From positions 34,760,620-34,824,619 of the forward strand of contig NC_084887.1 in the NCBI RefSeq assembly GCF_958979055.1: a DNA stretch of 64,000 bases, in the 5' to 3' direction. The notes below the pieces were generated by a model. That model worked only from the letters and a program-made list of their open reading frames with translations, was not told the origin of the DNA and did not search any database. Position numbers and translations under genes: made by a program. The stretch comes from Alnus glutinosa. Its lineage: Eukaryota > Streptophyta > Magnoliopsida > Fagales > Betulaceae. Below, one piece after another: positions 46,684-57,614 of this stretch; position 1 is the stretch's first letter; each line of letters begins with the position of its first letter.

Positions 46684-49600
46684 TCATAACTGAGTTTCAT
46701 CCCCTGATCCAACCACATACATCTCGTTCCTTAGGTGCCATAGTGAAAATGCATGCAGAGGCTTGGCTATTGGCTTCTTTCGAGAAAGAAATTCTTGAGA
46801 CACGCATTTCATTATAGGCCGAAACTTTGGTTTGGTGTGTAGACATGCAAATGCTATTGTTGCAATAAGGATAATATCATGTGCAACTAGTTGATTCGGA
46901 GGTGGTAGACGTTGGTCTAATATTTCATGTAACATCACATTTTGAGAAGACGACGATAATAATGAAGTTAGGAGTTCCGTTGGATGTTTTCCCATTAATA
47001 TTTCCAATGCCATCACTCCAAAGCTATAAACATCGCATTTTTCAGTAACTTTCATGGTATAGGCCAACTCTGCATATAAAAAATTAAAAAAAAAAACAAA
47101 TTAAAACTATTACAAATGTAATAACCTTTCTTTCCCTTTCTCCCTTTTTTTCTTTTGTATATTTTTTAATGTAAAGAAGATCGTCAAAACTTGCATTTGC
47201 ATAAAAAATCCATAGTGAAAATGGTTGTTTGCGACCATGCATGAGTCGATTCAAATAGTTAATGACAAGGTAACCCTACTACCACAAATATTGAAAAGAT
47301 ATTTGTTCCACATGGCTACTTATATTTTTTTGAATAATAGATTGGACTTAAAATAAAGACATAAATTTTAGCAAGAAAAGAATAGTTCACCTGGGGCAAT
47401 GTAACCGTAAGTTCCCGCAACTAATGTTTGATTGGAGGAATTCGGATCAAGAAGTTTAGCTGTGCCAAAGTCAGAGACAAAAGCCTCTAGTTTATTGTTC
47501 AATAGAATATTGTTACTTGATATATCTCGATGAACAATTGCAGGGATGCACTCGTGATGCATGTAAGATAAGGCGTGTGCGGTGCCTTTGATGATGTTTA
47601 CCCTCTTGCTCCAATCTAATTCCACAGCTTCAATGTCGTCATTTAGGACACAAAACAAACTTCCCTTTTCCATGTACTCATAAACCAAAAACATACATCG
47701 CTTATGCAAACAAAACCCATAAAGCTTTATAATGTTTCTATGCTTGATCTCTGTTAACACCTTTATCTCGTTCTTGAAACTCTTATCAAAAGCTGGATTC
47801 TCAGCCTCTAAGTGATGAAGCTTCTTCAAGGCAACTACTTTTCCACTTGGTAGTTCTGCTTTGTAAACACTACCATAACCACCTGTCCCAATACAATACT
47901 TAATGTCAAAGTCCTCAACCGCTTGAATGATGTCTTCATATGCAATCTTTCCATCATAATTCCATATCGAGAACAAGTTTCCATTCTTTCTTTCCGTGGA
48001 GATAGATTGGGTTTTGTTGACTGCACGTTTAGACAGGAAAAAACAAAAACCCCCAAAGACTAACAATCCAAGGAAAATGCTGATGGGTGCAATGATTTTT
48101 ACTTTGGGTATAACTGATTTGTTACTGGCTAGGGGATGTGAGAGGGAAGGAGGAGAAAGTGGAAGGGAAGGAGGGTAAAATGGAAGGCAATTGCGGAAAC
48201 CCACGTAGTCACCGCATAAATCCTTGTTGCCAATTAACGTGTCATATCTATAAAATTGATAATTGTTTGGTATTTGACCCACCAAAGAATTGTATGACAA
48301 GTTGATATTTGTTACAGAAGTGAAAGATTGGGGTATGCTGCCTGAAAGATTATTGTAGCTAAGATCCAAGACCACTAAAATTGCTAAACCCCATAGTTCA
48401 AGAGGTATTTTTCCACTAATAAAGTTATGACTAAGGTTTATAGTAGACAACAAATGAAGGTCTTGGATCTGATAGGGAATGGTTCCACTTAAGGAGTTGT
48501 TGCTCAATAGCATGTACTCCAGCAAAGAGCAACTGGTTAGCTGAGTAGGAATTGAGCCAATGAGATTGTTAGATTCGAGAGTGAGATAGATTAGGTTCTT
48601 CAAATTCCCCATTTCTCCTGGGACATAACCACTAAGGTTGTTATTCTCGAGGGACAAATTTCTCAGATTCTCCATATTACCTATTTCTGGGGGAATGGAA
48701 CCATCAATTTGATTGTTGCTGAGAGACAAATATTCCAAATGAGTTAGATGGCCCAGAGTAGAAGGGATTGAACCACTAAAGCTGTTATTCTCGAGGGACA
48801 AATAAGTCAAATTCTTCAAATTGCCTATTTCTGGGGGAATGGAACCATCAATTCGATTGTTGCTGAGGGACAAATATTCCAAATTAGTTAGATGGCCCAG
48901 AGTAGAAGGGATTGAGCCACTAAGGCTGTTATTCTTGAGGGACAAATTTATCAGATTCTCCATATTGCCTATTTCTGGGGGAATAAAACCATCAATTCGA
49001 TTGTTGCTAAGGGACAAATATTCCAAATGAGTTAGATGGCCTAGAGTAGAAGGGATTGGACTACTAAAGTTGTTATTCTCGAGGGACAAATATTTCAGAT
49101 TCTCCATATTGCCTATTTCTGGGGGAATGGAACCGTCAATTAGATTATGGCTGAGGAGCAAATATTCCAACTGATTTAGATGGCCCAGAGTAAATGGGAT
49201 TGGACCAATGAGCATGTTACCACTTAGGCCGAAAAAGACAAGATTTTTTAGCATCCCTATTTCTGAGGCCATAAAACCATTGATTTGATTAAAACTCATA
49301 TCCAGAGAGGTGAGATTGGTTAAAAGCCAAAGAGATGAAGGGATTGGTCCAATGATTAGATTATCAGAGATGTAAAACGAAACTAAGTGGGTGAGGTTGG
49401 CAAGAGAAAGAGGTAACTTACCTGTTAGATTATTGTAAGATAGATCAAGGTAGGCGAGTTTTGAGAGAGTACCTATCTCAAGTGGAATATTCCCATGAAG
49501 ATTATTAAAGGACAGATCAAGGTGAACTAAATTAGGGAGGGAAGAGAAGTTGAGTTTTAACTTATCTGGTGCACGGAGCTGATCAGCTATTTCAATCTGA

Positions 49601-49833
49601 GTGACGCTTCCATCAGCGTTGCAAGTAATACCATACCATTTACAAGGAGGATTTGAGGTGTTGCTGGTGATGGCACTTCCCCACCACCCACTCTCCAGCA
49701 GAGCCTTTGCTTGTAGTCGTAGTAGTGCCGATGGTTCAGATGCAGACACAAAGTGAGCGGCACTTTCCAAATATGTTCCATACAAGAAGATACATGCTAG
49801 GACCACAATGAAAATGGAAACAGAGGGTTTCAT
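46684..49833 (-). CDS. LRR receptor-like serine/threonine kinase, MIK2-like (LRR XIIb type), intact copy C
   Basis: Two exons, 47391-49833 and 46684-47069, joined at CCA G|AG with a GT-AG intron, giving 942 aa. The layout is: signal peptide (about 1-32); an LRR N-terminal cap with the CKWYGITC pair; 18 leucine-rich repeats of the plant extracellular type; a short Pro/Ser linker; a membrane helix [21 protein letters not shown]; and a complete kinase. Kinase motifs are [45 protein letters not shown] and GTYGYIAPE; it is an RD kinase. MIK2-type receptors sense small secreted peptides or wall status at the plasma membrane; the ligand here is unknown. Repeats 7-12 arose by recent duplication of a 144-bp two-LRR unit. 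The gene is the only intact member of five RLK-derived pieces in the window. Confidence 0.92.
48681..49256 (-). repeat. 144-bp tandem LRR-pair repeat inside the RLK gene
   Basis: The word CTATTTCTGGGGGAAT starts at 48681, 48825, 48969 and 49113, exactly 144 bp apart. Each unit encodes two LRRs: one ending [10 protein letters not shown] and one of the type [21 protein letters not shown]. Units are nearly identical at the DNA level, so the expansion is recent. Confidence 0.9.
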
Positions 49834-50450
49834 GTCTGCAAGTAGAGTTAGTAGCTAGTGTACGTATGATTGATGAGAGCAATGGCAAAAGGGTTGATTG
49901 TTATGTACATGCAAGACTCGGGATCGGGGACACTTTAATAAGAAAGATCTGAAGGGGCAAACAGCAAACTTATGGTCTGGGAGCATTTTAATTGGGTTGA
50001 CGTTGAATGAATCCGTGCCAACGTAATTCTCACGGAATTCTCGTCTTTTTGAATCCTATCGAACTGGAAATTAATTTTCCTTCCACATGCATTATTTTAA
50101 TCGTCTTGGAAATTTCTTTTGGAATCCAAAGTGTATGATTAACGTTAGCAATGACGAAGGGTTGATTGTTCTGTCATGCATGACTCGGACACTTTAATGA
50201 GAAAGATATAGACAGATCGAGGAAGTGTGAGAGTTGACCCAGAAAAAAGGGCCGGAAGTGAAGGGTTGGACCAATTATTTTTGGGGATGAGTGCGAACGT
50301 GACTCACGGCAATCTTACCGTAATTTATGAGCTGGACATTGCGCCATCGCTGTTGCCGTTGGATGAATGTTGACCACTGGGATTAGTCTTTGCGTGCATA
50401 TATAATACGGTCCAAGACGCGCGCGATTGCCAGGAAGAAATACATTCTAA
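49834..50450 (-). promoter_or_regulatory. 5' flank of the intact RLK with a duplicated module
   Basis: A segment with 'ggttgattgtt', 'tgcaagactcggg' and 'gacactttaataagaaagat' (49868-49955) is repeated as 'ggttgattgttctgtcatgcatgactcggacactttaatgagaaagat' (50160-50207). The same module also sits upstream of pseudogene A (29160-29250). A CATATATAAT sequence at 50397-50406 is a possible TATA element for the minus strand (ATTATATATG). No other gene is seen. Confidence 0.45.
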
Positions 50451-50530
50451 AAACTTTACATGTATTTTGAATACCTGTTATTCTGCATTGACTTTTCTAT
50501 AATCGATCTATGAGCTTTGGAATTTATGCT

Positions 50531-51060
50531 GCTTTTTGTATGGTTTTTTTTTTAATTATTTATTTATTTTATCATGTAATTACATCATCAACGAATTGCA
50601 AACAACAATAACAAAAAATAGAAAAAAAAAGACAATCAAATACAACTAAAAAACTCAAACTAGACAAACAACTAAGACCTCATTACACCATAAGGAAAAT
50701 AGGATTGTGAAAGTCGAGTAGGAATGCAGCCAGAAAAGGCCGTGGCCCAAAATGATGGATAAAATCATCGGGAGTAAGAGAAACTCATGTAACTCAACCC
50801 TTTACTAATTTCTAAAAAAATTAGAGAGACTAAGAAGAGAAAACATAACAGAAGCGAAATCTTCTTCTAAGATGGTAAGTCTAAAACCCAACCAGATTGG
50901 GTTAGGAAGAAGCTCAGATTTGGAACAACGGCAACAATGAGCATTTGTGGGGAGTGATCCTCTTTGCAAAGAAAATGACGCGTCCAGCTTTTCATGCATT
51001 CACGAGGATATTGTTAGAAAAGATAAACGAAAACAGAAAAACAAAATACTCCTAAGACGC
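50531..51060 (-). mobile_element. retroelement remnant with A-tail, minus orientation
   Basis: A T-run and AT-rich start (50537-50575) followed by ACAATAACAAAAAA words and then higher-complexity DNA without a usable frame. The arrangement is like the minus-oriented remnants at 4681 and 9281. The class is inferred only from the tail. Confidence 0.3.
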
Positions 51061-52078
51061 GTTACAACGTCGCTTTTCTTAAGAAATTATTTGCCCCCAC
51101 CAGAAAGGTATGCAAAAAGGTTACAGCAAATATTTCTCCATGATACAATGGAGCTCAGAAACCTCTGTTTGTTTAATTGCGTTTTGCACTAACGAAAAAT
51201 TAAACTCGAACACTTTCAGATTTTTCTATTATAGCAAGAGACAGACTGAGACTTTTTTAATTTTAAATACAGAAGGTACCAGAAAAAAGCATTGAAGATA
51301 AAAGAAATTTTGTTATTTCTTTTATTAAACACTGTACAACAGTTATTTCTGATAACTGGACAGCAGTTACTTCTGTATAATATTGAAATAACTGCTAATC
51401 CAACCGTCCATAACTGCTTAAGTAACAGTCATAAACTGCTATTTTTACAGACACTTAAATCTGACCATCAGATCAAATAACTATCTATGATTGATTAATA
51501 ATAACCATTAGATCGTTATTAATTAATCTCAACCATTAGATCAAATGTGATTTGACCTTACAGTTTATTTATTTGATTGTCCAGTAAATCCAACCACTGA
51601 ATTTACCTATGAAGCATCATATGGTTTAGATTAAACCACTAGATCGATTGATCAGGACCATCCAAAATCGAAAGGTCATTACACATCTGGGAATATTTTA
51701 AATGTTTTAATTTATATGGATTAAAACTAAAATTATGGTTCTTTTGATAGTAAAATTTTATGTGATTTATATATTCATGCAATGTTTTATGTGTAATGGA
51801 GATGTTTTTTTAAGTTTCAAAATTAAATTATAATTAATAATCCCGCGCAATGAAGATGTTTTCTCTTTACATTTTTTTCCATTTTAAACTACACATCTGG
51901 GAATATTTTAAATGTTTTAATTTATATGGATTAAAACTAAAATTATGGTTCTTTTGATAGTAAAATTTTATGTGATTTATATATTCATGCAATGTTCTAT
52001 GTGCAATGGAGATTTTTTTTAAGTTTCAAAATTAAATTATAATTAATAATCCCGCACATTGTGCAGATTATGAGCTAG
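51061..52078 (+). mobile_element. non-autonomous Helitron-like element (3' end supported)
   Basis: The right end reads CCCGCACATTGTGCAGATTATGAGCTAG followed by T (CTAG at 52075-52078). It has the GCAC..GTGC stem and CTRR terminus of Helitrons, about 10 nt apart. The interior has repeated 'accattagatc' words (51504-51645), a habit of non-autonomous plant Helitrons. It also has a 210-bp tandem duplication (51681-51890 and 51891-52060) so that a near-copy of the terminal hairpin (CCCGCGCAATG at 51842) lies one period upstream. The 5' end was not located. Confidence 0.5.
51681..52060. repeat. 210-bp tandem duplication
   Basis: ACACATCTGGGAATATTTTA starts at 51681 and again at 51891. The copies stay nearly identical through AATAATCCCGC, with only a few substitutions and a T-run length change. 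Confidence 0.9.
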
Positions 52079-52675
52079 TATATATTAATGTTCTCGATGA
52101 ACTTTGTGGGCAATTCTCTTCCTAACATACTTGACTCTATACCATGTAGTTAGAGATGGCAATTTGTGTTAGGTGTTGGGTTTAGATCATGTCGAAGTTG
52201 GGGTATAAGATTATATATGTAAATTTTAATCCAATCCATTTAATTAAACGAGTCAGATTTCTCAACCTAACTTGTTCATATTAAGTTTACAAATCATTTA
52301 AAAAATTGTTAGCCCTATGGATGTTATCAATATCCTCTCTATTATACTAACATTTGTATATAGAGCTACGTACATCGGATTCTTGGTCAACCGGTTAATT
52401 ATAAAATTTATGGAGAAAGTAAAATATCTAAGTCTTAAATGTCAACATATATTGTTTGGACAGAAATTTCCTACAAATCGGTTTATAGGAAATTTCATAC
52501 AACCCACACATAAGAGTGACATTTATTATTTAAACATGTGAGAATCACATTTTTATTTATTAACGTTATTAAAAAAGCAAGTGAAAAGTACATGCTATTA
52601 AAATAACATGTGTTTCTCACATGCCAAAGAACACATGTCAATCTTACATGTAAATTATATAAAAAATTTTACAAA
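52079..52675. other. AT-rich intergenic DNA
   Basis: No gene. 52500-52660 contains 'acatgtgagaatcacattttt' and 'aacatgtgtttctcacatg' words related to the flank of RLK copies B and D (43300-43400 and 62385-62470). Confidence 0.4.
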
Positions 52676-52913
52676 CTGATTTGTAGAAAATTTATGTCTA
52701 TATTATTTTACTCATGAATAGAATATATACATGCATGAGCTTATATATTGGCAGCTTCAAAGCTTTCCCAATTTGATTGACGTAATAAAGGGGGCAATGA
52801 TTCTTGAAACCGTGTTTAATTTGTCCCTTGGAAGAAGGGAAGAGGCTGCTTACGTTGGTTTGTTTTCGATCTGCATGTACGATATACATATGAGAGCCCC
52901 AACTATAAGGATG

Positions 52914-52939
52914 GGCTGTAAAACTAGTGTTTTACAGCC
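52914..52939. repeat. perfect hairpin, 11-bp stem, 4-nt loop
   Basis: GGCTGTAAAAC-TAGT-GTTTTACAGCC. It sits exactly where the left direct repeat gives way to the inserted segment, and a GGAGGCTGTAAAT word recurs at the other boundary (53775), so it may mark the terminus of the inserted unit. Confidence 0.8.
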
Positions 52940-53140
52940 TCCACTAAAAATTTAACACATCATAAAAACACTATACAAAATAATAGAATCAAAACATCAT
53001 ATCTTTAAGCCAAACGAAAACCTTCATCTCCAACAACTCAACAACTCGCCGGAAAACGCCCACTACACCAGTCACTGGAGAACACAAAAAGGAATCATTT
53101 TCACTCTCTATCTCTACAATCTGTTTGGTTGCTGAGAAAA

Positions 53141-53700
53141 TCATGGCTTCTTAGAAAAATCTTGATCGGGAGGCTTTAGGAGGAGGCAGGCCGATGTCCT
53201 TTGGCTGATTTCAACGGCAGTGTTTGGGGGAGGAGGCGGATCTTGGTGGCTACGCCTCTGGTACTTGAACTCGTTGATGCACCGGGGGGTTTGGCCCACG
53301 AAGACGTAGAAGAGCTGGAAGAGCTTGTGGAGCTCCTTGTTTTGGAGGTCTATGGAGCGCTTCATCTCCAAGGTCTTCTCGAAGTGGAGCTGGAATCAGC
53401 CTTCTGTGATGGTCAAAGTGGTAAGCCCTTGAGTTCAGATGGAGGTCAGAGGAGTGAGAGAGGAGGCAGAATGAACGCCAAACACCAAAATCACAAGGTT
53501 TAGCAATGAGGTGCACAGATGGTTGTGTACGTGGGTATCTATGAAGAGAGAAACCAAGAGACATGGCTTTTGGTTGAGAGAGAGAGAGAGAGAGAGAGAG
53601 AAATTGCTGGGTGGTGTAAGTGTTGCCATTGCTGGTATGGTTCGTACTTTGCCATTGACGAGAGAGGGAGTTTGTGGAATGGGCAGCAGGCATCTATGAA
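53141..53700 (-). pseudogene. captured or processed gene fragment, unidentified
   Basis: The minus strand reads like a spliced transcript: a CT-rich leader (microsatellite at 53576-53601), an ATG-bearing stretch, then a good coding block with EMKRSIDLQNKELHKLFQLF, then a frame ending at about 53141 and an AT-rich tail. The codon choice (many GAG/AAG/CTC) is unlike the surroundings. No intron signals are seen. The frames of the N-terminal part (53372-53693) and the core differ, so it is broken. I do not recognise the family. It lies between the long direct repeats. Confidence 0.45.
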
Positions 53701-54257
53701 TTATGAGTGGGCTAATCCTGTATTGTTGTGTATATTCTCTTATGTGTTTCAAGCTGACGTGTCCAGCTGTTATTGGAGGCTGTAAATAAGTGGATTTACG
53801 CCACATCTGATTTGTAGAAAATTTATGTCTATATTATTTTACTCATGAATAGAATATATACATGCATGAGCTGACGTAATAAAGGGGGCAATGATTCTTG
53901 AAACCGTGTTTAATTTGTCCCTTGGAAGAAGGGAAGAGGCTGCTTACGTTGGTTTGTTTTCGATCTGCATGTACTCTATACATATATAAACCGACGTGGC
54001 GCCTTTTTTTTTTTTTTCTTCTTCTTCTTCTTCTAATTAATGAGGAAAAATGAATTACAGTAGAGAATCTTTCTCATTCTTGATCCGAATAGAAAAATGT
54101 GAGATCTTATGGGAATACTTCCAAATACTAGGTGAGAAACGGCCTATTTTGCTAATGCATGTGTACGATAATTTGCACATCTAGACACTTTCACAGTATT
54201 CCAACAGTGAAAGGAAGATAGACCTAAGTTAATATGAGAGAGAAAACTAGCAAAATT

Positions 54258-54990
54258 CTAAGTGAAAAAAATAAGAGAATTATTAATAGCTAATACAACC
54301 ACGAGAACATCCCCTTCAAGAACATAAGAAGTCACTCCACAAGCAGCAGCCAACCGTGTGGTTAATAGAGCAGTAGTAGCTTCCCCCATACCAACATCCG
54401 TGAAGAAAAACTTTTGAGTAGCAGCACCAATAGTATTACCAGTAGAATCACTAACAACAGCAGCTACAATAGCAAAATCATTCCTAGTTGCTTCAATGTC
54501 ATCGTTTAGGACACAAAACAAACTTTCACTTTTCTTGTACTCATAAACCAGAAACATACATCGTTTATGCAAACAAAACCCATAAAAACCCCAAGGGGTT
54601 AGCTTGGTGGTCAAAAGCTCAAGGCTTCTAGGGTGTGCTACCCGTGATGTTGCGAGTTCGAGACCCACCAAGTGCAAACTGCCTCTTAGGGCTAGCCACC
54701 TCAGGTAAAAAGCCTGTGACTCAACGCCCTGTACTTTGAGTGGCCGGGGTATTGGGCCGGGGATTAGTTTGGGGGTGTTCATGGACCTCTGCACATGGAC
54801 ATTCTACTACTGTGTGTAGGATAGTTGGACCAGTGGTATCGTCCACAAATGAGCCCTCTGGGATACTCTGTTAAAAAAAAATAAAAATCCTTCCTAATAG
54901 CAACATCAAAATTCCCTTTGACAACACCAGAAGGAGGAGCAGACCAAAATGAGGGAAGAACAAAATCACTCCAGGTACTCAAATGCAATT
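54258..54990 (-). pseudogene. RNase H-like (RVT_3) domain fragment, interrupted
   Basis: Minus-strand pieces 54885-54990 (WSAPPSGVVKGNFDVAIRKD) and 54258-54486 (NDFAIVAAVVSDSTGN ... GEATTALLTTRLAAACGV ... LEGDVLVVVLAINN) together form a plant RNase H-like domain. It keeps candidate acidic residues (D of NFD, E of GEA, D of EGD). Such domains end LINE polyproteins or occur as solo gene fragments. A 400-bp SINE composite separates the halves. The start and the rest of any polyprotein are absent. Confidence 0.7.
54474..54896 (+). mobile_element. SINE insertion carrying an RLK gene segment at its 5' side, with 13-bp target duplication
   Basis: AAAATCATTCCTA (54474-54486) and AAAATCCTTCCTA (54884-54896) flank the insertion, 12 of 13 identical. 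Between them lie about 98 bp matching the kinase region of the RLK gene (54487-54585; compare 47633-47723, antisense to the RLK). A tRNA-derived SINE (54587-54880) follows, with head ACCCCAAGGGGTTAGCTTGG, box A-like TAGCTTGGTGGTCAAAAGC, box B-like GCGAGTTCGAGACCC and an A-rich tail. One duplication encloses both parts, which indicates a single retrotransposition event. Confidence 0.75.
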
Positions 54991-57614
54991 CCCTGAGTCA
55001 ACCCTATGACGGAGATGGAAGTGGGCGCAAGATGATCATAAACTACAATGAAGGGCAGCAAGTCTTTCCTCCTGGAATGGCAACATATATAGGCATGTAC
55101 TGGTCCCTGTACAGTTCCAAAGTTTACTTGTAAGTAAGGCTGCATAATAATAAGGACTTTAAACTGTCACCCACGAAATGGCTCTAACAACTTTCAACTA
55201 CTATTGTGACTCTAGTATTTATTGGCTTCCTGAATAATTTCCTTTGCTTTTCCAAATGGTATGAAAAAATGTCCTTTTTTCAGGAAAAAAAAAAAATTGG
55301 TTGTTCACGGTTGCATGCCTTATTCACCATCAAAAAATTACAGAAAATGAGGCATATGATTCTAGATGCGTTTCAGCTAATAAAATAATAACGCCTGTTC
55401 ATGTGACCAGCTCTGTTGGTATAATGATCTCGTAATGCTTGATAATATTTAGAATGGGTACAAAATATTTCATACTAGTAAACGCATGAGAAAAACAAGA
55501 TTTTATCACTTCCACAGAGTTTGAAGACAACTTTAAAATTTACAAAGGGTTCATCACTAACTACAACTGATGAATTTCACATGATCCTAAAACATTAAGA
55601 ACCAAGTAGACTCATTATAAATGGTATGAAACGTAACATAAATAAAAATGATATACTTTTGCAATTTCTGTCTTTGAAACGGTTCCCCAAGTTTTGTACA
55701 ACCATGGCAGAGCATGATAAGTTGAAGTAATCAAATGAAGCTTTCTAAGTTAAAGGTACTAAACTGGGTCACCCTTAACTGGTGGATTGATATGCCAAAC
55801 CATTGGGCTTAGAGTACTTACCAAGATCTACTATGAAAAAATTCATCGAAATATCATCTCTAAGACTAACTAATTCAAAGCCAAAACTTACTGCATGAAC
55901 TCAAAAAGGCCTGCTTGCAATATAATTTGACTCCAAGCATTCTGACTGCACAAAGAATAATCCCCTCGCAAAAGATCCAACCTAAAGAGAACATAGATCA
56001 TAAGAATGACAAGATTCCAATCAATTTGCTCAATAGTCAAATTCACCCAACAACCCCAAACAACACTGTGGGGGGTGAATACATGTTTTCCAATAATCAC
56101 AACCAACAAAATATGGCAACCACACACAATATCACTAAAATTAAGTAAAGCAGTAAAGAGATCAAACAACAATTTTGGTGAGGAAGTGGAAGCTTTTTGA
56201 AGAACTCTTCAAAAGTAAAACCATTTTAGGGGCAAACAACGTACCCCAAGAAACTTTTTCACTATAAATGATTTAAATTACAATAAGGTATACTTACAAT
56301 GGTTTTGTAGTAAATCTGAATTCTACCCAACAAACAACCCATTTGTTTCCTATCGCACTAACTCCAAAACTATGGCCAATCTCTTATCAAGCTTCCTTCG
56401 CAACCCGGAACTCTAGTGGCCGAAGATTTGGTGTGGTTTAAGAAAGTCTAGGAGAGGTTTGAGAATAAAGGCATATAGATGCTAAGATTCTCTCCAAGAG
56501 CACTAAACAATGGCCCCAACGTCTTATGAAAATCATGTGATATGAGGCTTAAATAGACCCTAGGAAAACAAAGGTTTAATGAGTACGTTGGTTTGATAAA
56601 AACATTGTCTCAGGCAACGGCATTCCAATGGGAGTAAGACTCATTCGAATGTAATCAAGGGTTTCACAGTTTATCGCATGCGGCTTTCAAACAGTCTTAG
56701 AACGTCATTACGAACATAAGGTTCTTCTTGACTTATTGAGCATTGCGTTCAAATATTCTTCGAACATGATTGTGAACGAACATTTAAGTGAGGCATTTGG
56801 GAGACTGCCGTTTGAACGTTCTTCGAATGCCTTGCGAAAGACCCATTCTGAAACTTTGAAATTTGTCACACTGAACGCGAATGGTGTCCACTGGAACTTG
56901 AATTTTGAATTCCTTGATGTTCTCATTCGAATGCTTTTCGAACGGCTTACGAACGCAACATGTTGTCTTGAAATTTTGAAGTTTGTAGAGTTGTCTCATT
57001 CGAATGCTCTTTGAACGTTGTTGCGAACGAGGTGTTAAGTCTCACACTCTAAACCAAGTTTTCGAATCGCCAACTAAAGACCGACTCAACCACTAATCCT
57101 AGATTTACAACCAACCCAATATTTTCATTGAATATGCCAACATGAATCCTTAGAAATAAAAAATCATACGATGGGCAAATTATAGAAGAGGAAATGGAAG
57201 CATACCAGAAGTCCTTCACAGGGTCTCTTGAGGCTACAAAGATCCACACAGACTTGATCCCCCATTCCAATTACTTGAACTTGAGTTACAGTAGCTTTGG
57301 TCAAGCTCATGAGATTGCTCATCATTTCTTCTGTCAAAATAGTCCCGACAACTTTTATATGATAAGAAGCCATGCTTTACTACTTAACAAGCCCTATCAT
57401 AAAACAAATTACCTTGAGCTGAAAAACAGCTTCAGTATATCCTCAACTTTTAAAATAACTCCACCCAGACCTTGCTCCAAGGCCTGCAAACACAGAAAAT
57501 GAATTTTGAAAGGAGGTCATGATGCATCACCTAAAGAGCCAAATCAACAATTGAGATAATCGAAGCAGCTCTTCCAACATATGAAGTTCACTTGCCAATC
57601 CTAATCATAAAGTA

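Larger units (their letters stand above)
52676..53985. repeat. long direct repeat (52676-52890 and 53807-53985) flanking a 0.9-kb segment
   Basis: Both copies share CTGATTTGTAGAAAATTTAT through CGATCTGCATGTAC and are nearly identical. The right copy lacks about 38 bp after GCATGAGCT. The period is 1131 bp. The ends do not look like LTRs, so a tandem duplication or an insertion carrying its flank is more likely. Confidence 0.85.

Noticed and set aside
53511..53785. overlapping plus-strand ORFs with Arg-Glu runs
   Set aside because: Generated by the GA microsatellite at 53576-53601; the transcript-like signal is on the other strand.
54587..54700. possible tRNA gene (box A and box B-like sequences)
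   Set aside because: No closed cloverleaf with acceptor stem; followed by about 200 bp of non-tRNA body and an A-tail, so it is a SINE head.
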